Shown: positions 14,117-22,800 of the stretch, piece after piece
How positions within the stretch are numbered: position 1 is the first letter of the stretch
Layout: every line of letters begins with the position of its first letter
NCBI GenBank assembly: GCA_016187945.1
Contig: JACPIT010000007.1
Coordinates: 1 to 64,000, forward strand
Source: Opitutia bacterium
Lineage (GTDB): Bacteria > Verrucomicrobiota > Verrucomicrobiia > Opitutales > Opitutaceae
DNA length: 64,000 bases
Reading direction: 5' to 3'
The notes under the pieces: generated by a model
The model's database searches: none
The model's input: the letters and a program-made list of their open reading frames with translations, nothing else
Told to the model about the DNA's origin: nothing
Program-made: the position numbers and the translations under genes

Positions 14117-14494
14117 ATGGTTACCGACAAACTCAAGAAATTGCAGGAATATCAGCGGGAAATGGCGAAGATCGAGAAGGAACTCGCCAGCTTCGACCGC
14201 AAGCTCCTCGCCCTTCCGGGCAAGTTTGGCTTCAAGACGGTGGATGCGCTGGTCGACGCGCTGTGCGCTGCGGCCAAGTCCGGCGGCGGCAAAGCGGCCT
14301 CGTCCGCTCCGAAAGCGTCCGCCTCGGGCCGCAAGCCTCGCGCGGTCATCACTCCCGAAACGAAGCAGAAGGTGAAGGCGATGGTCGCCGACGAGAAGAC
14401 CGGCGCGCAGATCGCCAAGGCGCTGAATATCTCGCTGCCGAGCGTGCAGAATATCAAGAAAGAGCTCGGCCTCGTGAAGGCGCGCAAAAAGTAA
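14117..14494 (+). CDS. Coiled-coil/HTH small protein of unknown function
   Basis: This 125-residue protein is unrecognised by family. Residues about 4-33 form a heptad-rich helix (K-L-K-K-L-Q-E-Y-Q-R-E-M-A-K-I-E-K-E-L). A hydrophobic segment F-G-F-K-T-V-D-A-L-V-D-A-L follows, then a Ser/Ala/Gly/Lys-rich linker (about 55-75). The C-terminal part reads as a helix-turn-helix (T-G-A-Q-I-A-K-A-L-N-I-S-L-P-S-V-Q-N-I-K-K). The layout of oligomerising coiled coil, flexible linker and DNA-binding end is like H-NS-type nucleoid proteins, but there is no sequence evidence of homology. A strong hairpin terminator follows. Confidence 0.75.
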   Translation: MVTDKLKKLQEYQREMAKIEKELASFDRKLLALPGKFGFKTVDALVDALCAAAKSGGGKAASSAPKASASGRKPRAVITPETKQKVKAMVADEKTGAQIAKALNISLPSVQNIKKELGLVKARKK

Positions 14495-14523
14495 GACGCC
14501 CTCGCTCGATTAATTCTCCCACC

Positions 14524-14556
14524 AAAGCCGCGCAGGGTTGCGCGGCTTTGTTATTT
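14524..14556. terminator. Bidirectional hairpin terminator
   Basis: A perfect 11-bp stem AAAGCCGCGCA/TGCGCGGCTTT with loop GGGT is followed by a T-rich run on the + strand and preceded by A-rich sequence for the - strand. It lies between the convergent HTH gene and purA and can end both transcripts. Confidence 0.88.
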
Positions 14557-16074
14557 GAGCGCGAGCAGCTCCGCGGTGGCCGGGACGTCCTTGATGATCT
14601 GCGACGGCTGCGGCCCGACGCCGAGGTAGCGAAGATTCGGCAGCACCGCGGGCAGGCGATCGCCGTAGGCGACGCGCACGAGGCTGCGCACCATCGCGGC
14701 GGTGTAGAGTTGCGCGTTGCGCGGCAGGTCGGCGAAGCGACGCACGGTCGAGATGTCCTCCGTCCAGCCCGCGTGTTTCTCGTAGACCGGGCGGAGCGTC
14801 TTGCGGAGCGCCTCGTTGCGCGGCACGTGCGGGTAACGCTGGCCGGCGGCGTCTTCATAAGCGACGCAGATGAGCAGCTCGGCGGCGCCGGTGAGGGCGT
14901 CGATTTTGTTGATCATCACGTCCTGGAAGCCGCCGTAGCGCAGGGCGTCGCCTTTCTCCACGGCGTCATACCAGCCGACCATGCGCTGGCGGCCGGTCGT
15001 GGTGCCGAACTCGATTTGTTTCAGCTTCTGGCAAATCGGCAGCGCGTCGTCCATCTGCGTGAGGAAGGTGTGCGTGCCGACCTTGGTGTCGTAGGCCTTC
15101 GCGACGGCGAAGGTGTGGATCGGCTGCACGGGCACGCCGGCGCTCTCGAAAAACTCCGGTGTGAACGTGTGCGAGGCGGTGACGTTCGGCGAGAAGCCGT
15201 GGCGCTTGTCGAGCCAGTAGGCCTGGCCGAACTCGCCGACGATCGAACGGCCGGCCGCGAGTTCGCGCAAAACGATCTCGCGCACCTCGCCGATGTTGGC
15301 GCGGAGCTGCTGACCGGCCTCCCAGTAAACGCGCGCGAGTTCGTCGACGTTGAGCGTGAACGGCGCGGCGCCGCGGAAGCGCGCGAAGTCGAACTCCGCC
15401 TTCGCGAACAGCCCGAGTTCGACCGCCTCGGCGTTGGCGCGTGTTTCGGCGCCGGTGAGTTTCTCGAAAAACGAATCCCACGTCGCCGGCGACACCTGGC
15501 AGACGTGCTGGATCGTGCGCACAGCGCGGTCGGCGCGCGCGGCGATTTTGCGTTTGAAGAAATTCTCGCCGCCGAGGAAATCGGCGAACGTCACCTGCCA
15601 TTGACCGGTCTCGTCCTGATACGACGGCGTGATGCCGCGGCCGGTCGATCCACGCGGCTCCTCCTTGAGGACGTTCACGCGGTAGTCTTCCCACGCGAGG
15701 TCGAGCAGGCGGTGCGAGAGATCGGAAACCATCGCGCGCTCGTCGACGACGAGGCGGTTGAAGATCGCGTAGCCCTTCGTTTCGAGCGGGCGCGCTTCCC
15801 AAAGGATTTTGCGCGGATCGGCGACGACGCCCGCGCCGATCGCGAGATGAGCCACGCTGGTCTCAACGACACCGGCGGGCAGGAGGTTGAGTTTGATGCC
15901 GCCGGCGGTGTGGCCGGAGTTCGAGCCGCCGTTGACCTTGAAGACGACCGACACTGCGGCGGGCGTGCCGTGCAGTTCCTGCACGACCTCGGGAATGAGG
16001 CGGCCTTTGCCTTCGTCTCCGAAGGAAATACCGACGTCTGCGATCAATTGGCTGCGAAACGGCGTGAGCGACAT
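14551..16074 (-). CDS. purA: Adenylosuccinate synthetase-like protein (divergent)
   Basis: PurA joins IMP and aspartate with GTP on the way to AMP. This 507-residue protein has the key elements: [12 protein letters not shown] near residue 15 (catalytic Asp, GTP loop), [10 protein letters not shown] (catalytic His) and [23 protein letters not shown] and I-N-K-I-D-A-L-T-G are also present. It is about 75 residues longer than E. coli PurA, and several motifs are non-standard (G-I-S-F-G for G-x-Q-W-G, S-Y for A-Y). It may be the only PurA or a diverged paralogue. Start ATG 16074 puts the GTP loop close to the N-terminus. It is convergent with the HTH gene. Confidence 0.8.
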   Translation of the reverse strand: MSLTPFRSQLIADVGISFGDEGKGRLIPEVVQELHGTPAAVSVVFKVNGGSNSGHTAGGIKLNLLPAGVVETSVAHLAIGAGVVADPRKILWEARPLETKGYAIFNRLVVDERAMVSDLSHRLLDLAWEDYRVNVLKEEPRGSTGRGITPSYQDETGQWQVTFADFLGGENFFKRKIAARADRAVRTIQHVCQVSPATWDSFFEKLTGAETRANAEAVELGLFAKAEFDFARFRGAAPFTLNVDELARVYWEAGQQLRANIGEVREIVLRELAAGRSIVGEFGQAYWLDKRHGFSPNVTASHTFTPEFFESAGVPVQPIHTFAVAKAYDTKVGTHTFLTQMDDALPICQKLKQIEFGTTTGRQRMVGWYDAVEKGDALRYGGFQDVMINKIDALTGAAELLICVAYEDAAGQRYPHVPRNEALRKTLRPVYEKHAGWTEDISTVRRFADLPRNAQLYTAAMVRSLVRVAYGDRLPAVLPNLRYLGVGPQPSQIIKDVPATAELLALK

Positions 16075-16219
16075 GCTGGGGAGGCAGCCGGGAAATGAGT
16101 CCCCAGTTGCCGAACAGCTCAAACGCGACCGGGCCCGCAGCGGCAAGGCAAAACCAAGTCATCGCCGCGCGCCGACCGAAAGACTCGACGGGACGCCCCG
16201 GTCACCGCACGCTCGCGGG

Positions 16220-17149
16220 ATGTGCGCCGAGATATTTACCGCGGTCGAACAGGGCTTCAACGTCGTCGGCCTGCGCACCGCGACCGCCGAGCTGGCGATG
16301 GTGCCGGAACTCGGCGGGCGCATCGTCAGCTTGCGCAACCGCCGCAGCGGCCGCGAATGGTGCTGGCATCGCGCCGGCGCGTCGTGGCTCTGGCCGAATC
16401 GCGCGGGCGACGATTTCGGCGGCAGTCCGCAGGCGGGGATCGACGAGTGCGTGCCGAGCGTGGCGGCGTGTGCGTGGCGCGGTCGCGCCGTGCCGGATCA
16501 CGGCGAAGTCTGGTTTCAAAGCTGGCAACTCGACGCGACCGAACTCGCCGCCGGTCGGCTGACGGCGACGCTCGATCTGCCGGTCACGCCGCTGCGTTTT
16601 CGTCGGACGATTTCGGCGACGCTGTCGGGCGGCTTCCGTTTCGATTACGCGCTGACGAACGTTGGCGCGGCGTCCGAGGAATACATCTGGTGCGTGCACC
16701 CGCTCTTCAAGATCGAGGAGGGCGACCGCCTGGAGCTGCCGGCGGAGGTGCGCGAACTGCGCGTGAACGGCGGCATAGGCACGGTGCCGATCGCTCAGGG
16801 CGATCGCTGGACCTATCCGGAACCGCAGCCGGGAATCAGACTCGACCGACTCGAAACGCCGGGCATGCCGCGCGGGTGCATCAAGGGTTTCCTCGGTCCG
16901 CTCCGCGAGGGAGTCGCTGCGTTGGCGAACGACCGCACGAGCGACCGGTTGGAGTTGCGTTGGGATGTGAGCGCGGCGCCGTTGCTGGGGCTCTGGCTGA
17001 ATCGCGGACACGCCGGCTTTCATCACATCGCCCTCGAGCCGACGAACGGCGCGCCGGACTCGCTGGCGCAAGCGGTGGAAGAGTGGCGTCAATTCGGCCA
17101 GCTCGCGCCCGGCGAGACGCGCGAATGGTGGCTCGAATTCGTCGTCTAG
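16220..17149 (+). CDS. Aldose 1-epimerase-like protein
   Basis: This 309-residue protein fits the galactose-mutarotase/YihR-like beta-sandwich superfamily. It has a M-V-P-E-L-G-G-R-I-V-S-L strand pair near the start, then a P-D-H-G-E-V-W segment in the middle. W-C-V-H-P-L-F and G-L-W-L-N-R-G-H lie further on, and an H-H-I-A-L-E-P-T-N-G-A motif is near the C-terminus. In the superfamily a Glu and a His act as acid and base at the sugar ring. The substrate is not known. There is no signal peptide. It stands divergent from purA. Confidence 0.72.
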   Translation: MCAEIFTAVEQGFNVVGLRTATAELAMVPELGGRIVSLRNRRSGREWCWHRAGASWLWPNRAGDDFGGSPQAGIDECVPSVAACAWRGRAVPDHGEVWFQSWQLDATELAAGRLTATLDLPVTPLRFRRTISATLSGGFRFDYALTNVGAASEEYIWCVHPLFKIEEGDRLELPAEVRELRVNGGIGTVPIAQGDRWTYPEPQPGIRLDRLETPGMPRGCIKGFLGPLREGVAALANDRTSDRLELRWDVSAAPLLGLWLNRGHAGFHHIALEPTNGAPDSLAQAVEEWRQFGQLAPGETREWWLEFVV

Positions 17150-17369
17150 GCGACCGGCGTGACCGCTCGCCGGCTCACCGCACGCGGTCACTTGCTGGAA
17201 TCGCCCGAATACCGCGCCGCTTTCCTGCCGGACGGCCTCGCGGACGCGGCGGCGCGGAGCGATTTCCGCGGACGGTGAGATTTTTCGATCGGGGGAAACG
17301 GCGGCTCGTGCGTCTTAGTAGATAAGGGCACGGCGTGGCACTACGCGCACAGCCGTTGCCCCTTTCCCT

Positions 17370-17678
17370 ATGGTCGCCCGCCGTTCGTCCTCTCGTTACG
17401 TCCCGCTGAGTTTTCTGGCGGGGGCAAGCTGCCTGCTGCCCCTGCGCGAAGTCGCGCCCCCGCGGGTGTCGCTGCGCTCCGGCGCGACGCTCGCGCCCGA
17501 TCCCGCGCTGACGCCCGCCGAGGCGCGCGTGCTCGAATTTCTGCTGTGCGGCCTGTGCAACAAGGAAATCGCCGCCGAACTCGGCCGCGCGGAGGCGACG
17601 ATCAAGAATCAGGTCGCGTCGATCCTGCACAAGCACCGCGTCCCGTCGCGCGCGCGTTTGCTGGCGGTGTTGCGCTGA
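17370..17678 (+). CDS. LuxR-type helix-turn-helix protein, single domain
   Basis: This 102-residue protein has an unremarkable N-terminus of about 45 residues and then a GerE/LuxR DNA-binding domain. The domain reads L-T-P-A-E-A-R-V-L-E-F-L-L-C-G-L, N-K-E-I-A-A-E-L-G and A-T-I-K-N-Q-V-A-S-I-L-H-K. It has no receiver or ligand domain. It lies 129 bases upstream of the ECF sigma gene on the same strand and could control or be part of that operon. An imperfect hairpin (GGGCACGGC … GCCGTTGCCC, about 17328-17360) sits just before its start. No target can be named. Confidence 0.8.
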   Translation: MVARRSSSRYVPLSFLAGASCLLPLREVAPPRVSLRSGATLAPDPALTPAEARVLEFLLCGLCNKEIAAELGRAEATIKNQVASILHKHRVPSRARLLAVLR

Positions 17679-17807
17679 GCGTCGACCGCTGAGACGGACG
17701 CGCGGCCCGAATCTACTAAGGCCTCCGCGGAAAATTTTTCCGGACGCAAAATCCCCGGAATCCCGCTCGACTCCGACGGCGGCGGGGCCGATGTGAGGAG
17801 CGCCGTC

Positions 17808-18350
17808 ATGCCGCCGCACGATCCCGAGACCGCCGACTGGTTTGCCCGCGAGGTGCAGCCGCACGAGGCGTCGCTGCGTTCGTATCTGCGCGGGAAATTC
17901 CCCGCGCATCCCGACATCGACGATCTCGTGCAGGAAACCTACGCGCGGCTCCTGCAAGCGCGCGAACACGGCGAGGTGCGCGCACCGAAGGCGTTTCTGT
18001 TCACGACGGCCCGCAATGCGGCCTTCGACTACTTCCGCCGGCGAAAAATCGCCACGATCGACGGCATAGCTGAACTCGAGTCGCTGCCCGTCTTGGAAGA
18101 TAGGCCCGGCATCCCCGAGGCCGTCGCCCATGACCAGGAACTCCAATTGCTCGCCGCCGCCATCGAGGCGTTGCCCAATCGCTGCCGCCAAGTGCTGACC
18201 TTGCGCAAAATCTACGGACTTTCCCACCGGGAGATCGCCGGCCAACTCGGCGTCTCCGAGCACACCGTCAACGCCCAGATCGCCGTCGGCGTTCTGCGCC
18301 TGCGCGATTTCCTGAAGGCGCGTGGCTTACCGAGCGGAGGTGCCGCATGA
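17808..18350 (+). CDS. ECF RNA polymerase sigma factor (FecI-like)
   Basis: This 180-residue sigma-70 family protein has region 2 (D-I-D-D-L-V-Q-E-T-Y-A-R-L, F-T-T-A-R-N-A-A-F-D-Y-F-R-R). Region 4 follows (L-P-N-R-C-R-Q-V-L-T-L-R, L-S-H-R-E-I-A-G-Q-L-G-V-S-E-H-T-V-N). The pattern is that of FecI-type sigma factors that respond to outer-membrane receptors. Its stop overlaps the start of the FecR gene (ATGA), so the two are translationally coupled. ATG 17808 is preferred to GTG 17793. It most likely transcribes the TonB receptor operon that follows. Confidence 0.92.
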   Translation: MPPHDPETADWFAREVQPHEASLRSYLRGKFPAHPDIDDLVQETYARLLQAREHGEVRAPKAFLFTTARNAAFDYFRRRKIATIDGIAELESLPVLEDRPGIPEAVAHDQELQLLAAAIEALPNRCRQVLTLRKIYGLSHREIAGQLGVSEHTVNAQIAVGVLRLRDFLKARGLPSGGAA

Positions 18351-19399
18351 ATCCCGAGCTGCCGTCGAAAACCGATCCCGAGGAAATCGAGGCCACCGCC
18401 GCCGTCTGGCTCAGCCTGCGCGATCGTGGCATGACCGAGAGCGAGACCGCGGAATTCATGCGCTGGTTGCAACAGTCGCCGCGCCACGCGGATGTTTTCG
18501 CCGAACTCGACGGCGTGTGGCGGCGATTCAACCGCACCGTCGAATTGCGTCCCGCGGTCGCCGGCGCGCTCGAGCCGGAGTTGCTCGCGCCGCGTCCGCG
18601 ACCGCGCGCGGCATGCGGCCGTCCGCTCGTGTGGCGCTCGCTCGCCGCGGCCGCTGCGATCGCGCTCGGTTGGGCGGGGTGGGTGAGCTTCGACGCGGCG
18701 CGTCCGACGGCGGAGACCGCCATCGGCGCGTTCCAGAAACTCGATTTGCCCGACGGCTCGGTCGTGCAGCTCAACACCGACAGCGCGATCAAAGTGCACT
18801 TCACCGACCACGAGCGCCGCGTCGAGCTGCTGCGCGGCGAGGCGCATTTCGACGTGGCGAAGAATCCCGCGCGACCGTTCGTCGTCGCGGCCGACCACGT
18901 CGCCGTGCGCGCGGTCGGCACGGCGTTCAACGTCCGTCTGCGCGAGGAAGCGGTCGATGTGCTCGTCACCGAGGGCAAGGTGCAGGTGAACGATGCCGTG
19001 AGCGGCGGCTCGCTGCTTCCCGCTGCGCCGGACCATGCCGGCCAGCCCCTGCTGGTGCAGGGTGAGCGGGTGCGCGTGCCTTTGGTCGCGACAGCGGAGC
19101 GAGCCGGGCCGCCGCCGGTGGCGATCAGCGAAGTCGCCGCCGTGGAGATGCAGCGCGCGCTCGCCTGGCAGGAGCGCCGGCTGGAATTCGATGATCTGCC
19201 GCTTGCGGAAGTCGTGGCGGAGTTCAACCGCTACAACACGACGAAGATCGTCATCGCCGACCCCGCGCTGCGGGCGAAGCGCTTCAGCGGCACCTTCCGC
19301 GCGGACGCCTACGAACCGTTTGTGCGTCTGCTCGAGGATAACTTTGGCATCGCGGTCGAGCGCGGTGCGCAAGGCGTCGAACTGCGCTCGGCGCGCTGA
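18347..19399 (+). CDS. FecR family anti-sigma factor/sensor
   Basis: FecR proteins hold an ECF sigma factor at the inner membrane and receive the signal from a TonB receptor. In this 350-residue protein the N-terminal cytoplasmic part has the W-L-x-x-x-x-H-x-x-x-F pattern near residues 40-54 (F-M-R-W-L-Q-Q-S-P-R-H-A). A single membrane helix lies at about 103-120. The periplasmic FecR domain follows (L-P-D-G-S-V-V-Q-L-N-T-D-S, L-L-R-G-E-A-H-F-D-V, V-G-T-A-F-N-V). The C-terminus has a STN-like L-P-L-A-E-V-V-A-E-F-N-R-Y segment typical of FecR C-termini. It is coupled to the sigma gene by a 4-base overlap. Confidence 0.92.
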   Translation: MNPELPSKTDPEEIEATAAVWLSLRDRGMTESETAEFMRWLQQSPRHADVFAELDGVWRRFNRTVELRPAVAGALEPELLAPRPRPRAACGRPLVWRSLAAAAAIALGWAGWVSFDAARPTAETAIGAFQKLDLPDGSVVQLNTDSAIKVHFTDHERRVELLRGEAHFDVAKNPARPFVVAADHVAVRAVGTAFNVRLREEAVDVLVTEGKVQVNDAVSGGSLLPAAPDHAGQPLLVQGERVRVPLVATAERAGPPPVAISEVAAVEMQRALAWQERRLEFDDLPLAEVVAEFNRYNTTKIVIADPALRAKRFSGTFRADAYEPFVRLLEDNFGIAVERGAQGVELRSAR

Positions 19400-19496
19400 G
19401 CGTGCACGCGAAACTATTTTCTAGAGAGTTGGCGGGTCTTGTCCGTCTGCCCTTGGTGACCGGCGCGCCGCCCCTTCCGCGTGCCGGTCGCACACT

Positions 19497-22400
19497 ATGA
19501 CCACACTCTCGCATCCCCGCGTCGGCGCCGCGCGTTACCTGCGGACGCCTTTGGTTTTCCTGTTCATGCTCGGTTTCGCTGTGCTCGGCTTCGCGGCCGA
19601 CGCCGTGAAGAAAAATTTCGATATCGCGGCCGATGACGCGGCGCGCGCGTTGAAGCAATTCGCCGCGCAGTCCGGCGAGCAACTGCTCTACTCGCCCTCC
19701 GACGTTGCTGGCGTGAAGACGCTCGCGATCAAAGGTGAACTCACCGCGCGCGAGGCGCTCGCCAAGATGCTCGAAGGCACGGCGCTCGTCGTGGCCCAGG
19801 ATAAATCCACCGGCGCCCTCGCGGTGCGCCGCGAAACCTCCGAAGAATCAAAAAACGCCGTGAGCCGTCCCGCTGACGCGGCGGCGGCGAACGTGAAAGT
19901 CAAAGACGGCACCGTCCAGCTCAACACTTTCGAAGTCAGAGAACGCCGCATCGATGGCCTGAACAACAAGGGCCTGCTCCAAGGCGGTGCCAACGCGCCG
20001 CTGTATCACGACGTCGTGACGCGCGAAGACATCGAGCGAATGGGCGTCACGAGTCTCGAGGAACTTTTCCGGGTGATTCCGCAGACCAGCGCACCGACGA
20101 CCGCGATCCAAGAGGCGGTGAACAACAGTCAGTTCACCGGTGGCGCGACGATTAATTTCTCGACCGTCGGGTTGCGCGGCTTCGAGTCCGGGCAGACGGT
20201 GATTTTGGTGAACGGTCGCGCGTTACCGCGCACCGGAGAAAGCGATTCCGATGGGCCAGACCTGTCGCGCATCCCGCTCGCTTCGATCGAACGCGTCGAA
20301 ATTCTACCCTACGCCGGCTCTGCGATCTACGGCGCGGGCGCGATTGGCGGCGCGATCAACATTATCCTGCGCAAGGAATACACCGGGAAAGACCTCACGC
20401 TTTACACTGGCACGACGACGGACGGCGGTGGCAGCGAGTATCGCGTGAGCTACGTCGACGGTCGGAGCTTCAATCACGGGAAGGGCAATCTGACGTTGAC
20501 GTTCAGTTATGTGCATCGCGACACGCTGCTGGCCAGCGACCGCGACTATCTCGACCGCGCGCTGCAGCGCTTTTCTCCCAATGGCGGGCCGCGCACCGCG
20601 TCGGGCCAACTCGCGTTCGAACAATTCATGCTACCGGCGCTGGCCGGCGCGCCGGGCGTGATCGTGGTGGGTAGCTCCGGCGGTCCGACGATGGATTTGG
20701 GCATCCCCGGAGCGCCGGGCGCGCGCTACGCGATGATTCCCGCCGGCACCTCGCCGGCGGCGAGTTTCTCCCTGACGCCAGCATCGTTCGCCTCGACGGC
20801 GAACAAATTTTCCAACGGCGGACGCTTGGGCCGGAGCGTGCTTTATGAGCCGCTCGACAGCTACTCGCTCAACGCCCAGGTGGAGCACGAGTTCATCAAG
20901 GATCGGCTTTCCTCCTACGGCGAGTTCACGGTGGGCTACAACCGCAAGAGCTACAGTTACCCGCAGGCGCTGTCGGTCGACTTGGCCGCGGATGATCCGC
21001 TGAATCCTTTTCGCACCGACGTGACGCCTGGCTTTGTCGGTCGGCCCGTGACGATCTACTTCGATGCGGTCGACGTGCCCGACTCGTCTGCGCTCTACAA
21101 GTCGGATTACGCCCGCGCGGTGGTTGGCCTCAAGGGCAAGCTCTCGGAGAAATGGGAATGGTCGGCGGACGGCGTGATCGACTACAGCCACAACACCGTG
21201 CGGAGTCTCGACACGACGACGACGATCGCGTCGCTGAACGCTCCCGATAGTTTCTACGCGCCGCCGGGAATGGCACCGGCCGCGACGCGCCGTCTCGTCT
21301 ATCCTTTGCTCGCGGATCACCAGGCGTTCCCGAACTCCCCGGCGGATACGACGCGGTATTTTCAAACGGTGCGCACCAGCAGTGTCCACGGCCTCCAGAA
21401 AGAAGGCAACGCGCGCGTGAGCGGCGATCTCTGGGAACTCCCGGCCGGGGTGTTGAAGCTCTCGGCGATCACGAAGTATCAGAAGTGGTCGTTTACCTCG
21501 GGCGGCGCGACCATGGGAGCGAGCGAGATCAGCCCGTTGCTGACGAACACGGACGCCAGCACTTCTGGTAACAACTCGCGGAGCATCTGGCAAAATGCCG
21601 TGGAATTCAGCGTGCCAGTGATCGGTCCGCAATGGCGTCCGATTCGAATCGAGTCGTTCGAGTTGCAGGGGAGCGCTTCCTACGAGACGGACACGACGGT
21701 CAGCAATACGAGCAACGGCTTGTTCTCGCCGATGCGCTATGTTCGCCATGCGGACAGCGAGGTGATCGCGGGGAAGATCCAACTCACACCCGATGTCGCG
21801 TTCCGCGCTTCGTATTCGACCGCGTTCTATCCTCCCGGTTGGTCCGCGGTGACCCAGCCGCAATTTAGCTTCCCGCTCCCGGGCCTTTTCCCGGACGCCG
21901 CGCGCGGCAATACGATCCAGAGCGAGATGTGGACGCTCTCGGGCGGCGGGAATCCCAATCTGCTGCCGGAGCATGCGAACTCGCAGAACTACGGCGTGAT
22001 TTTCACGCCGCGTTTCCTGCCGGGCTTCACGCTGAACATCGATTACTGGAAGATCGCGAAGAAGGACGCGGTCACCTATCCGGACTTTTTCGCGACGTGG
22101 AGTAATCCCGCTTACGCCTACGCGGTGAAGCGCGCGGCGGCGACGTCCGCGGACCAAGCCTTGGGCTGGCCGGGCGTCGTGACGGAGATCAGCATCGCGC
22201 CGTTCAACGCCGCTCGCGTGAACACCGAAGGCGTCGACTTCCGCCTGCGTTATCTTTGGAAAACGGAGCATTTCGGGTCGCTCACGTTCAACGCGAACGG
22301 CTCGTTCACGAATAATTTCTATCAGCAGCTTTCGCCCACGAGTGAGGTCATCAACCAAATCAACGAGGGTGGGGCGGCGCCGCTGAAGTGGCGCGGTCTC

Positions 22401-22772
22401 GGCTCGGTGACGTGGAGCAAGGGGAAGTGGGCGACGACCGCGACGGCGCGCTACGTCGGCCACTATTACTCGACGTTCACGAATCCGTCGCCCGTCTATC
22501 CGAACGCGGTCCCGCTCGATGGCGGACGCATCCCCGCGTATCTGCACTGGGATTTCCAGGTCAGCTACGAAATCCCCGCCAGCACCGGAAAGGGCACGTG
22601 GCGTGACATCCTCGCCGGCACGAAGTGGACGCTCGGCGTAAACAACGTGCTAGACGAGAAGCCCGCGTTTCAGACTGGCATCGGAACGTCTTTCGCCGGC
22701 TCTGCATTCTACAGCACCTACGACGACCCTCGGCAGCGGCTCGTCTATCTCTCGATCAAAAAGAGTCTCTGA
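19497..22772 (+). CDS. TonB-dependent receptor with STN signalling domain (FecA-like)
   Basis: This 1091-residue outer-membrane receptor has a signal peptide of about 33 residues ending F-A-A-D. The STN signalling domain spans residues about 40-112 (F-D-I-A-A-D-D-A-A-R-A-L-K-Q-F-A-A-Q-S-G-E-Q-L-L-Y opens it). A TonB-box-like V-Q-L-N-T-F-E-V lies at about 140-147. The plug has T-R-E-D-I-E-R-M-G-V-T-S-L-E-E-L and the barrel runs to the C-terminus (V-Y-L-S-I-K-K-S-L). The STN domain is what contacts FecR in trans-envelope signalling, matching the two genes upstream. The ligand is unknown. The operon contains thioredoxin-like proteins rather than ABC or hydrolase genes, so neither siderophore nor glycan can be chosen. 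Confidence 0.93.
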   Translation: MTTLSHPRVGAARYLRTPLVFLFMLGFAVLGFAADAVKKNFDIAADDAARALKQFAAQSGEQLLYSPSDVAGVKTLAIKGELTAREALAKMLEGTALVVAQDKSTGALAVRRETSEESKNAVSRPADAAAANVKVKDGTVQLNTFEVRERRIDGLNNKGLLQGGANAPLYHDVVTREDIERMGVTSLEELFRVIPQTSAPTTAIQEAVNNSQFTGGATINFSTVGLRGFESGQTVILVNGRALPRTGESDSDGPDLSRIPLASIERVEILPYAGSAIYGAGAIGGAINIILRKEYTGKDLTLYTGTTTDGGGSEYRVSYVDGRSFNHGKGNLTLTFSYVHRDTLLASDRDYLDRALQRFSPNGGPRTASGQLAFEQFMLPALAGAPGVIVVGSSGGPTMDLGIPGAPGARYAMIPAGTSPAASFSLTPASFASTANKFSNGGRLGRSVLYEPLDSYSLNAQVEHEFIKDRLSSYGEFTVGYNRKSYSYPQALSVDLAADDPLNPFRTDVTPGFVGRPVTIYFDAVDVPDSSALYKSDYARAVVGLKGKLSEKWEWSADGVIDYSHNTVRSLDTTTTIASLNAPDSFYAPPGMAPAATRRLVYPLLADHQAFPNSPADTTRYFQTVRTSSVHGLQKEGNARVSGDLWELPAGVLKLSAITKYQKWSFTSGGATMGASEISPLLTNTDASTSGNNSRSIWQNAVEFSVPVIGPQWRPIRIESFELQGSASYETDTTVSNTSNGLFSPMRYVRHADSEVIAGKIQLTPDVAFRASYSTAFYPPGWSAVTQPQFSFPLPGLFPDAARGNTIQSEMWTLSGGGNPNLLPEHANSQNYGVIFTPRFLPGFTLNIDYWKIAKKDAVTYPDFFATWSNPAYAYAVKRAAATSADQALGWPGVVTEISIAPFNAARVNTEGVDFRLRYLWKTEHFGSLTFNANGSFTNNFYQQLSPTSEVINQINEGGAAPLKWRGLGSVTWSKGKWATTATARYVGHYYSTFTNPSPVYPNAVPLDGGRIPAYLHWDFQVSYEIPASTGKGTWRDILAGTKWTLGVNNVLDEKPAFQTGIGTSFAGSAFYSTYDDPRQRLVYLSIKKSL

Positions 22773-22800
22773 GCGGGTTCAAAAAACCGCTTCCACCGTC

